A stretch of DNA of 11,133 nt, from NCBI GenBank assembly GCA_033578915.1, contig JAVQWQ010000075.1, forward strand, positions 1 through 11,133, written 5' to 3'. The translations under genes and the position numbers were made by a program. Shown here piece by piece: positions 1 through 6,123 of the stretch; position 1 is the first letter of the stretch, and each line of letters begins with the position of its first letter. The notes below the pieces were generated by a model that was not told where the DNA came from, did not search any database, and saw nothing but the letters and a program-made list of their open reading frames with translations. This stretch comes from UBA7692 sp033578915. GTDB taxonomy: Bacteria > Bacteroidota > Bacteroidia > Chitinophagales > LD1.

Positions 1-651
1 CCGGAATAAAACAAAGAAGATAGCGATGAGTTGAAGATATCTTGTGATACAGGTTGCTGTGGCAGCGCCTTGTATGCCCATTGCCGGCAGACCGATCTTG
101 CCGTAAATAAGGATATCGTTCAAAGCTACATTGCACACCAGCCCTGAAAAATTGATAATCATCACAGGGGTAGTTTTTCCAAGCCCTTCAAGCATCTGGC
201 GGCCGGCAGTGAAAAAGATTAGCGCCGGAGTGGAAAAATTTACTATCCATAAATATTTTATGGCAAGTATGTTGATGTGCTTAGGCTGGCCAAACCATTC
301 AAATTTTTTTATCAATAAGAAGAAGAATATCGTGGTAATGAATGATATTACTCCTGCTAGTGCAATAGAATCCTTAAATATGGACACCGCCTTTGCTGGC
401 TTTTTTTCTCCAAAGGCTTCTGCAATCATTGGGGCAACGACAAATAAAATACCTGTGCCTATAAGAGTAAAAAGCCAATAAACTGCTGTTGCCACACCCG
501 AAGCAGCAATATAATCCGGGCCTAACCCGCCTACCTGTATAGTATCAAAAAAACCCATTAACACATGGCTAAGGTGGCCGGCTGTAATAGGAAAGCCGAT
601 CAACGCGGTTTTTTTGACGGCTTTAACATATTCGCTGCCCGTGTTTAACAT
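1..651 (-). CDS. MATE family efflux transporter, N-terminal part (runs off left edge)
   Basis: This is an inner-membrane multidrug and toxin extrusion (NorM/DinF-like) transporter, which exports cationic compounds using a Na+ or H+ gradient. The visible 217 codons are about half of the usual ~450 residues, and the C-terminal half lies beyond position 1. The ATG at 651 opens a protein whose first helix follows a short basic N-terminus (residues 11-33). Several hydrophobic segments follow (about 47-75, 95-112, 130-150, 163-183). The family hallmarks are visible: an APMIAEAFGEK loop at 74-84, then GRQMLEGLGKT near 150-160, then N-D-x-L-I-Y-G with PAMGIQGAATAT and an Arg at about 178-203. The start lies only 12 nt beyond the terminator-like hairpin that ends the rpmF unit, so expression may depend on read-through or a promoter I cannot see. 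The transported substrate cannot be read from the sequence. Confidence 0.9.
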   Translation of the reverse strand, partial: MLNTGSEYVKAVKKTALIGFPITAGHLSHVLMGFFDTIQVGGLGPDYIAASGVATAVYWLFTLIGTGILFVVAPMIAEAFGEKKPAKAVSIFKDSIALAGVISFITTIFFFLLIKKFEWFGQPKHINILAIKYLWIVNFSTPALIFFTAGRQMLEGLGKTTPVMIINFSGLVCNVALNDILIYGKIGLPAMGIQGAATATCITRYLQLIAIFFVLFR

Positions 652-663
652 AACATGTTGTAT

Positions 664-697
664 AAAACAAAAAACCCGCTTGCGTGGACAAACGGGT
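664..697 (-). terminator. Rho-independent terminator after rpmF
   Basis: On the minus strand an imperfect hairpin ends in a T-rich run. Positions 693-697 pair with 674-678 (5 bp, CGGG core). After one C/A mismatch, 689-691 pair with 680-682 (3 bp), around a 6-nt loop at 683-688. The T run corresponds to the A run at 669-674, with another T-rich stretch beyond. It lies about 35 nt after the rpmF stop and 12 nt before the MATE start codon. On the plus strand no T run follows the hairpin, so it acts in one direction. Confidence 0.7.
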
Positions 698-731
698 ACT
701 CGAATTGTTTAAGTGCAATAATGCGCTGAGA

Positions 732-920
732 TTACTTACTTGCTTTTTCAAACACTACCTTGCCTCTGTAGTACAACTTGTCTTCGCTCCAGTGGGCTCG
801 GTGAAGAATATGAGCTTCTCCAGTTGTAGGGTCAATGCCCAGGGTAGGAGCGGTAGCTTTGTAGTGTGTCCTGCGCTTGTCTCTGCGCGCTTTTGAGATG
901 CGATGTTTCGGATTTGGCAT
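732..920 (-). CDS. rpmF: 50S ribosomal protein bL32
   Basis: This is a small basic protein of the large ribosomal subunit, 62 residues, the usual length for bL32. It starts MPNPKHRISKARRDKRR, the typical family N-terminus with a Pro-x-Pro-Lys opening and an Arg/Lys-rich stretch that enters rRNA. It continues with a conserved-looking GEAHILHRAHW segment (residues 35-45). No cysteines are present, so this is the zinc-free form that lacks the two CxxC pairs of some bL32 proteins. It follows the YceD/DUF177 gene by 22 bp in the same direction, the very common yceD-rpmF pair. The two are surely co-transcribed, and a hairpin terminator follows. The plsX-fabH genes that often come next in bacteria are not here; a MATE gene follows instead. 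Confidence 0.96.
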   Translation of the reverse strand: MPNPKHRISKARRDKRRTHYKATAPTLGIDPTTGEAHILHRAHWSEDKLYYRGKVVFEKASK

Positions 921-942
921 TTTGTTCGATTTATGTTATTAT

Positions 943-1488
943 TTAATTGTTTAAATCTGAATTCCATTTTTTTAATGCTTCCCAGCGCGGGTCTACAATA
1001 TCCTGTTCACGTGTGTCTTCAACGTGTTGGCGGAGATATTTTAAGACCTCTTTGTCGCAGCGTTCATCTAAACCTGGCTCCCTGCATGGAATTTTGCGCA
1101 AGGGTAAGCACAAAGCTACGTATTCATACAGCAAATGAGAAACATCAAAATGTGTATCATCTTTGCTGATATAAATAATCTCATCGTCATCATTAAACCT
1201 GGGTGAATTATCCGTAAGTTTTATCACACAGGAATAATCTCCGAAGATTTCTTTTTCATATAAGGCAAGGCAGCGATCACATTCTACGGTTACTTTGCCG
1301 TCTATGAAAAAATTTAATATAAAGAACGTTTCTTTTTTGTCGAATTCTAGTTTCACTTTAACATCGCATTCACCGATGGGGGAATCCGGAAAGTGATCGA
1401 AAAACGCTTTATCCAAATCGTAAAAGAACTCATGTATTCCCAACTTCAGCCCCACAAAAGGAATCGAAAAGTCGCGCAGCCCTTTCAC
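943..1488 (-). CDS. YceD/DUF177 family protein (23S rRNA accumulation protein family)
   Basis: This 181-residue protein belongs to the YceD/DUF177 family, which is almost always encoded just before rpmF and is linked in E. coli and plants to 23S rRNA accumulation. The exact molecular role is unsettled. Visible marks are a central CDRC motif (Cys70, Cys73), a second cysteine pair at 135 and 144, the segment DVSHLLYEYVALCLPL (115-130), and a C-terminal DPRWEALKK (166-174) typical of the family. The four cysteines could bind a metal. The start is a GTG at 1486-1488. The upstream ATG that overlaps it is in a different frame, and an in-frame stop lies 21 nt further up, so GTG is the most likely start. 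A TAnnTTTG box sits about 43 nt upstream. Strongly supported by both the sequence and its position next to rpmF. Confidence 0.9.
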   Translation of the reverse strand: MKGLRDFSIPFVGLKLGIHEFFYDLDKAFFDHFPDSPIGECDVKVKLEFDKKETFFILNFFIDGKVTVECDRCLALYEKEIFGDYSCVIKLTDNSPRFNDDDEIIYISKDDTHFDVSHLLYEYVALCLPLRKIPCREPGLDERCDKEVLKYLRQHVEDTREQDIVDPRWEALKKWNSDLNN

Positions 1489-1530
1489 GTGAAAACATTT
1501 AATCCCTCACAAAGCTCTAAATGCAATTTG

Positions 1531-1538
1531 CAAATATA
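1531..1538 (-). promoter_or_regulatory. Candidate Bacteroidota -7 box for yceD-rpmF
   Basis: Read on the minus strand this is TATATTTG, a full match to the phylum consensus TAnnTTTG. It lies 42 nt upstream of the GTG start. No clear TTTG -33 element is seen at the expected spacing, and the region is AT-rich, so a chance match is possible. Confidence 0.45.
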
Positions 1539-1607
1539 TAAATATTTTTTTGTGGGCGGCCGAAAAATTGAAATCGGCAAATTATTTCTATTCGGTGAAA
1601 TAATTTT

Positions 1608-1615
1608 TAGCTTTG
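1608..1615 (+). promoter_or_regulatory. Candidate -7 box upstream of structured spacer and tRNAs
   Basis: TAGCTTTG fits TAnnTTTG exactly. Transcription would begin near 1621, at the first base of the inverted-repeat arm that starts at 1622. It could drive a small RNA or a long leader to the tRNA pair 230 nt downstream. No -33 TTTG is visible at proper spacing, so support is weak. Confidence 0.3.
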
Positions 1616-1621
1616 CCTGCT

Positions 1622-1738
1622 ACCTGCAATCTTATAATTCTGCTGTTATTACAGATTAATAATTCTGAAGCACAAAAGGATTTGCAGGTTAACTTGTGGG
1701 AATTGCATGTTCTGGAAATCTTGTTCTATTCATGCAAT
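1622..1738 (+). ncRNA. Possible structured RNA (two inverted repeats)
   Basis: Two hairpins can be drawn. In the first, ACCTGCAA (1622-1629) pairs with TTGCAGGT (1682-1689). With T1681 bulged, the helix extends four more pairs (1630-1633 with 1677-1680, one a G/T wobble). It encloses a CTGT/ACAG mini-hairpin at 1643-1654 and two copies of ATAATTCTG (1634-1642, 1659-1667). In the second, ATTGCATG (1702-1709) pairs with CATGCAAT (1731-1738) around a 21-nt loop. Neither is followed by a T run. It resembles no RNA family that I recognise. It may be an untranslated small RNA, a leader, or chance in AT-rich DNA. Confidence 0.25.
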
Positions 1739-1850
1739 AACGTTCTTTATATTTCGGAGTTTATAAAAAACGCAGCCTTCAGTCTGTACTTGTATTAATT
1801 AGCAATGTTTGAAAAAGAAGAGGCCGTCAAAAAATAAATAACAAAAAATT

Positions 1851-1938
1851 GGTGAGATGGGTGAGTGGCCGAAACCAACAGTTTGCTAAACTGTCGTACC
1901 CCAAAAGGGTACCGCGGGTTCGAATCCCTCTCTCACCG
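1851..1938 (+). tRNA. tRNA-Ser (GCU anticodon)
   Basis: This is an 88-nt class II tRNA. The acceptor stem pairs 1851-1857 with 1931-1937, with discriminator G at 1938 and no encoded CCA. The D stem pairs 1860-1862 with 1874-1876. The anticodon stem is 1878-1882 with 1890-1894, and the loop TTGCTAA places GCT at 1885-1887, reading serine AGC/AGU. The long variable arm has a GTACCC/GGGTAC stem, typical of serine tRNAs. The T loop TTCGAAT is at 1919-1925. One C/U mismatch is present in the T stem (1915 against 1929). Confidence 0.95.
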
Positions 1939-1975
1939 CTTGTTTTTGAATGATAGGATTAACAGCAGAAGGATA

Positions 1976-2050
1976 CGGGGTGTAGCGCAGCCCGGTCAGC
2001 GCACCTGGTTTGGGACCAGGGGGTCGCAGGTTCGAATCCTGCCACCCCGA
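1976..2050 (+). tRNA. tRNA-Pro (UGG anticodon)
   Basis: This is a 75-nt tRNA with fully paired stems. The acceptor is CGGGGTG (1976-1982) with CACCCCG (2043-2049) and discriminator A at 2050; CCA is not encoded. The D stem is GCGC/GCGC. The anticodon stem is CCTGG/CCAGG with loop TTTGGGA, putting TGG at 2011-2013, which reads proline CCN codons, chiefly CCA/CCG. The T stem is GCAGG/CCTGC with loop TTCGAAT. It lies 37 nt after tRNA-Ser and is probably co-transcribed with it. Confidence 0.97.
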
Positions 2051-2340
2051 CTTTCCTGAATTTCGAATAAGAATAATTTTTTAATAATTATCTGCTTTGA
2101 ATTAGTTACAAACGTCCAACTTCATTTATCATCCTATCATATTTTAATATCATAGACTTTTATTTCAAGCTTATTAGATAAGAAAACAGTTTTTATGTTA
2201 TTAAAACAGATACTTTGGGCTTCATTAGATTAGAGTGAAACAATCATAAATTTCTGGTTGATAGCCTGAAAACAAACTAATATCCAGCACGAATATGCTT
2301 TCATGCTACCAAAATTTGCTACTTTGCGTCTAAATAATGT
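2051..2340. other. AT-rich spacer between tRNA-Pro and the PorP/SprF gene
   Basis: No gene is visible. Just after tRNA-Pro, at about 2070-2090, there is a weak AT-only inverted repeat near a run of six T residues, which might end tRNA transcription. Near the right end, TACTTTGC at 2320-2327 resembles the Bacteroidota -7 box with one base missing. It is placed so that transcription would begin a few bases before the ATG at 2341. Nothing else stands out. Confidence 0.5.
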
Positions 2341-3387
2341 ATGCTGAATTGCATACTTAGGGCGAAATATTTTTTATCGGCTCTGTTGATTGTAGTTCTT
2401 AGGTCAGAGAGTCAAGACTTTCACTACACCCAATTTTTTAATTCGCCACTTACTTTAAATCCAGCACTTACAGGGTTTACCCGAGGAAGCTTCAGGCTTG
2501 GTGCAGCGTATCGCACCCAATGGTTTTCCGTCACTTCTTCATCATTTTTTAATTCCATGTATGCCACTCCTTCGTTTTTTGTAGATGCTCCTATCATGAT
2601 AGGAAAGGATGCGATTGGGCTGGGAGGCCTTTTTGTGAGCGACCAAACCGGCAGCGGACTATTAAACAGCTTTACCGGCTGCTTTTCTGCTGCGTTCATT
2701 AAAACGTTGGATAAAAAGAATAACCACAGGCTTTCTGCAGGCGTGCAGGTTGGTTTCAGCAACAAACAAGTAAGGGCTGCCAACCTGAAGTACTCTTCAC
2801 AATTTATTGGAGCAACCTATATTCCGTCACTTTCAAACGGAGAGAATTTCGATGAATTGAGTATAAACATGCTCAATATGAATACCGGCTTGCTGTGGTT
2901 TGGAAGAATAAGTAAACGCACGATTATATATGCCGGAACAAGTTTCTTCAATGTGTTGCAGCAGCGCGATGGATTTATTCAAACTTCGTTGAAACGCTGG
3001 TTTCTTCGATGGAATTTTCACAGCGCTGTGGACATAACCGTTGGACGACTAGTCCATTTGATACCCGGACTATTCTATATGTCGCAGGTACAAACCAATC
3101 AGATGATGCCTTCTTTAATTACAGCTTACGACATAACTCCAGTGGCGACAATTGCTGTTGGAGCTTTTGTGCGCACCAACAATTTTTTTAATCAACGAAT
3201 ATCTGCAGATGCGGTATCTGCATATTTTTCTTTTGATTACAAAGGGTTTAAATTCGGCGCTAGCTATGATGTTACGATATCGGATTTGCAAAAGAAAACT
3301 ATTGACTACGGAGCGCTTGAGCTGACCTTAATATATCTGGGTAGAAGGCGCAGCAACGATGGAATTGTTTTTTGCCCGATCTTTTAA
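2341..3387 (+). CDS. PorP/SprF family type IX secretion-associated outer-membrane protein
   Basis: This 348-residue protein is predicted to be an outer-membrane beta-barrel of the PorP/SprF family, found only in Bacteroidota. PorP is a T9SS component in Porphyromonas, and SprF is needed to export the gliding adhesin SprB in Flavobacterium. A signal peptide spans about residues 1-24 (hydrophobic 10-20). The mature start is QDFHYTQFFNSPLTLNPALTG (25-45), matching the family pattern of QD, then QF/Y-N-P, then LNPA-x-TG. Alternating aromatic strands follow (AAYRTQW, GLGGLFVSD, LSAGVQVGF, FKFGASYDV). The protein ends FCPIF, close to the usual C-terminal Cys-Pro-Arg-Phe. The ATG is the first in frame. 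The gene stands alone: no SprB-like adhesin, PorK/L/M/N or OmpA-like partner is adjacent. It is therefore probably one of the many PorP/SprF paralogues rather than the core subunit. Confidence 0.88.
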   Translation: MLNCILRAKYFLSALLIVVLRSESQDFHYTQFFNSPLTLNPALTGFTRGSFRLGAAYRTQWFSVTSSSFFNSMYATPSFFVDAPIMIGKDAIGLGGLFVSDQTGSGLLNSFTGCFSAAFIKTLDKKNNHRLSAGVQVGFSNKQVRAANLKYSSQFIGATYIPSLSNGENFDELSINMLNMNTGLLWFGRISKRTIIYAGTSFFNVLQQRDGFIQTSLKRWFLRWNFHSAVDITVGRLVHLIPGLFYMSQVQTNQMMPSLITAYDITPVATIAVGAFVRTNNFFNQRISADAVSAYFSFDYKGFKFGASYDVTISDLQKKTIDYGALELTLIYLGRRRSNDGIVFCPIF

Positions 3388-3389
3388 TT

Positions 3390-4622
3390 TCAATATAACA
3401 AACGAACCTTGATGGTTTCCTTTATTTCTTTGAGCAATGCTAGTGCTTCTTTGGATATAGCCTTGTTGACATCCAGCACCACATATCCGATATGTTCGTT
3501 GGTGCGTAGATATTGTCCCAAAATATTGATTTTATGCCTGGATAAGCGCGAGTTGATTTGCCCTAGTACGCCCGGCACATTTTGGTGTATATGTAAAATG
3601 CGGTGTGTATTAGCCTGAGGGGAAAGATTCAGAGGTGGAATAGAGTGAGAACCTGTGGTAATACCCTTTTCAAGAAAATTCAGCAACTTAGATGTAACAT
3701 CAAGTCCGATATTATATTGTGCTTCTTCAGTACTTCCACCAATGTGGGGGGTGAGGATGACATTCGGAAATCCTGCCAACTCCGTATGGAAAGCGGCCCC
3801 GGTTTTTTCCGGCTCTTGAGGAAAAACGTCTATCGCTGCACCGCTCAAATGATGCTCCCTTAGCGCGGCTGCAAGGTCTGCGATATTCACAACATCTCCT
3901 CTGCTGTAGTTGATGAGTATAGCGCCTTTTTTCATCCAGGCCAGGGTGCTCGAATTAATCATATTTCTTGTTGTATCATCAGAAGGCACATGAAGGGTAA
4001 CGATATCGGCTTTCTGCAGTACTTCGCGTAGCGTACGTGCGCTTTGCGCGTTGCCAAGCGGCAGTTTGCTTTCTACATCATAAAATATCACCTTCATACC
4101 CATGGCTTCTGCCAGAATGCTCACCTGTGAACCGATATTTCCATAACCTACGATACCGAGCGTTTTGCCTCTCAACTCGTAGCATCCTTTTGCATCTTTA
4201 AGCCATAAACCTTCGTGTGCTGCTTTGTTTTTTTCCGGTATCTTGCGGATAAGCATGATGCTTAGCCCGATAATTAACTCTGCTACAGACCGCGTGTTGG
4301 AATAGGGAGAGTTGAACACCGCCACTCCCCTGGCAGTTGCAGCTTTGAGATTTACTTGATTAACACCGATACAATAACACCCTATGGCTAGCAACTTATC
4401 GGCTTTTTTGAGAACCTTTTCGGTGATTTGAGTTTTTGAGCGGATTCCAAGCAGATGGACTCCTTTCAACTCCTGTATCAGCGCATCTTCTTCAAGAGCC
4501 GTTTGTAGCTTTCTAACGTTGGGATAACCCGCATTTTTTATCTCATCAACAGCCGCATCGTTGATGTTTTCCAACAAAAGGATTTTTATTTTATCTTTCG
4601 GATAACTGGTTATTTTTTCCAT
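3390..4622 (-). CDS. serA: D-3-phosphoglycerate dehydrogenase (E. coli-type, with ACT domain)
   Basis: This cytoplasmic enzyme oxidises 3-phosphoglycerate to 3-phosphohydroxypyruvate with NAD+, the first committed step of serine synthesis. Starting at the ATG at 4622 gives 410 residues, the same length as E. coli SerA. An in-frame TTG nine bases upstream would add MNN and is less likely. Substrate-domain motifs are IGCYCIGVNQV and SPYSNTRSVAEL. The Rossmann motif GYGNIG is at 159-164 with Asp182 for NAD. Catalytic Arg241 (YSRGD), Glu270 (PQEPE) and His293 (TPHIGG) correspond to R240/E269/H292 of E. coli, which is numbered without Met. A C-terminal ACT domain (about 338-410, ending KVRLLY) keeps the serine-binding His/Asn pair in HIHQN and the Asn of KINILGQYL, so feedback inhibition by serine is likely. 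It follows a FAD dehydrogenase gene by 35 nt. Its stop is 2 bp from that of the convergent PorP/SprF gene. Confidence 0.96.
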   Translation of the reverse strand: MEKITSYPKDKIKILLLENINDAAVDEIKNAGYPNVRKLQTALEEDALIQELKGVHLLGIRSKTQITEKVLKKADKLLAIGCYCIGVNQVNLKAATARGVAVFNSPYSNTRSVAELIIGLSIMLIRKIPEKNKAAHEGLWLKDAKGCYELRGKTLGIVGYGNIGSQVSILAEAMGMKVIFYDVESKLPLGNAQSARTLREVLQKADIVTLHVPSDDTTRNMINSSTLAWMKKGAILINYSRGDVVNIADLAAALREHHLSGAAIDVFPQEPEKTGAAFHTELAGFPNVILTPHIGGSTEEAQYNIGLDVTSKLLNFLEKGITTGSHSIPPLNLSPQANTHRILHIHQNVPGVLGQINSRLSRHKINILGQYLRTNEHIGYVVLDVNKAISKEALALLKEIKETIKVRLLY

Positions 4623-4657
4623 ATTGTTCAACGTGTAACTATTATCAGGCCTGTGTG

Positions 4658-6061
4658 CTAAAAAATCTTTGAAGGATTCATAATGCCGTTAGGATCAAAA
4701 ACTGCTTTAATTCCTTTCATAAGTGCGAGGTGTTCTGCATCAAATTTTATATCCATATAAGGGCGTTGCACCCAACCTATTCCATGCTCACCGCTTATTG
4801 TTCCATTTAATGCATGTACTTTTTCAAAAAGCTCTCTAACGGCTTTTCCTTGAATTTCATTTTTCCATGCTTCATCGCTGAGATTTCCTTTTATGATTCT
4901 AATGTGCATATTGCCATCGCCTGCATGGCCATAACATACACTTTTGAAGCCATATTTCTCTCCCAACAATTTTACGCTTTTGAGCAGTTCCGGCAGTTCT
5001 GCCCTAGGTACAACCGTATCTTCCTCTATTGTAATAGCTGTCTTTTTTACAGCGTATGCAACGTTGCGCCTCATGCGCCACAGGTCGGCTTTTTGTGCTT
5101 CGCTTTCTGCATACAAAATTTCTCCACAGTCGAAGTTGCTGAGTACTTCGTAAACTTTTTCACAGTCGCGTTGAATCTGGTCTAATTCATTGCCGTCAAT
5201 TTCTATGAGTAAATGGGCTTGTGTATCTGCATCTATTGGTATAGTAACATCTCCCAAAAACCGGCAAACCAAATCTATGGCTTCGCGCTCCATAAACTCA
5301 AGGCAAGAAGGCACAATGCCTGCTCGGAAGATGGCGCCAACGGCTTCTGATGCCTTTTCCATACTGCGGAATGGGGCCAGCATTACAGCATTGGTTTGGG
5401 GATGAGGGATTAATTTCAATACAATTTTGGTGATAACCCCAAGCGTACCTTCACTGCCTACAAAAAGTTGAGTGAGGTTATAGCCTGTGGAATTTTTCAG
5501 CACATTAGCTCCTGTCCAAAAAATTTTTCCGGAAGGTATGACCACTTCCAGATTGAGCACATAATCCTTAACCACTCCATATTTTACAGCGCGCGGCCCG
5601 CCACTGTTGCAAGCCACATTACCTCCGATAAAACTGCTCCCGCGGCTCGAGGGGTCTGGTGGGTAAAAAAGGCCTTTTTCACGAACAGTGTTCTGCAGAT
5701 GCTCAGTGATGACTCCCGGCTCTGTGATCGCCTGCATGTTGCGCTCATCAATAGTGATGATACGGTTCATGCGTTCAACAGACAAGGAAACTCCTCCGTG
5801 AACCGGAAGGCTGTTTGCGCTGAGGCCTGTACCTGCTGCACGGGGAGAAACGGCTATTTTATGTTGGTTACAATACTTTAAAATTTCAGAAATTTCTTCT
5901 GCAGAGCTTGGTTTAAGCACAACATCAGGATTGAAAGAAACATCCACCGTTTCGTCAGAGGCATATTTCTGAAGTGTAGCAGCATCAGTGTACACGTTTT
6001 CTTCTCCTATTAGGCTTCTGAAAAAAGCCACATCGCTGCTATCTGGTTTTTTAAAATTCAT
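4658..6061 (-). CDS. FAD-binding 2-hydroxyacid dehydrogenase, GlcD/D-LDH/D2HGDH family
   Basis: This 467-residue flavoenzyme belongs to the family of GlcD, D-lactate dehydrogenase and D-2-hydroxyglutarate dehydrogenase, which oxidise D-2-hydroxyacids and pass electrons to quinone or another acceptor. A PCMH-type FAD domain covers about 46-220, with PRAAGTGLS (73-81), DPSSRGSSFIGGNVACNSGG (136-155) and GSEGTLG (202-208). The C-terminal FAD-oxidase domain carries the metal-site histidines of YGHAGDGNMHI (His379, His386) and Glu425-His426 in GEHGIG. It ends DPNGIMNPSKIF, typical of the family. The EEDTVVPRAELPE segment (347-358) resembles generic GlcD-like proteins, so the substrate cannot be fixed from sequence. 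No GlcE or GlcF subunit gene is adjacent. It lies 35 nt before serA, which suggests a linked role (see findings). A TAnnTTTG box almost touches the ATG. Confidence 0.88.
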   Translation of the reverse strand: MNFKKPDSSDVAFFRSLIGEENVYTDAATLQKYASDETVDVSFNPDVVLKPSSAEEISEILKYCNQHKIAVSPRAAGTGLSANSLPVHGGVSLSVERMNRIITIDERNMQAITEPGVITEHLQNTVREKGLFYPPDPSSRGSSFIGGNVACNSGGPRAVKYGVVKDYVLNLEVVIPSGKIFWTGANVLKNSTGYNLTQLFVGSEGTLGVITKIVLKLIPHPQTNAVMLAPFRSMEKASEAVGAIFRAGIVPSCLEFMEREAIDLVCRFLGDVTIPIDADTQAHLLIEIDGNELDQIQRDCEKVYEVLSNFDCGEILYAESEAQKADLWRMRRNVAYAVKKTAITIEEDTVVPRAELPELLKSVKLLGEKYGFKSVCYGHAGDGNMHIRIIKGNLSDEAWKNEIQGKAVRELFEKVHALNGTISGEHGIGWVQRPYMDIKFDAEHLALMKGIKAVFDPNGIMNPSKIF

Positions 6062-6065
6062 AAAG

Positions 6066-6073
6066 CAAAGTTA
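6066..6073 (-). promoter_or_regulatory. Candidate -7 box for the dehydrogenase-serA unit
   Basis: On the minus strand this reads TAACTTTG, a full TAnnTTTG match. Only 4 nt separate it from the ATG at 6061, so the transcript would begin at or within the start codon. That implies a leaderless mRNA, a start a little further downstream (a GTG at codon 11 is available), or a chance match. No good -33 box is seen. Confidence 0.4.
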
Positions 6074-6123
6074 GTGATACTTCTTTTTTCGTAACGAGTA
6101 ACTCCCTGATTAGCCGCATGGTT

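Larger units (their letters stand above)
1489..1850. other. Gene-free spacer between yceD and the tRNAs
   Basis: About 360 bp lie between the divergent yceD gene and the tRNA pair. The open frames here are short, start with TTG or similar codons, and encode no recognisable domain, so I call no gene. A tiny frame at 1806-1838 (ATG, 10 codons, stop) is not credible alone. The spacer holds a minus-strand promoter candidate near 1531, a plus-strand TAnnTTTG match at 1608, and two inverted repeats between 1622 and 1738, described separately. Confidence 0.7.

Noticed and set aside
1613..1798. Plus-strand open frame of 61 codons in the yceD-tRNA spacer
   Set aside because: It starts with TTG directly on the promoter-like box, has no recognisable domain or ribosome site, and lies in AT-rich DNA with inverted repeats. 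A non-coding reading fits better.
1851..2050. tRNA genes as integration sites of a mobile element
   Set aside because: No integrase, no direct repeat of a tRNA 3' end, and no foreign-looking genes are present nearby; the flanks are ordinary chromosomal genes.
4629..4631. TTG as the serA start codon
   Set aside because: The ATG three codons later gives exactly the 410-residue length of E. coli SerA and aligns the catalytic residues, with no support for the extra MNN.
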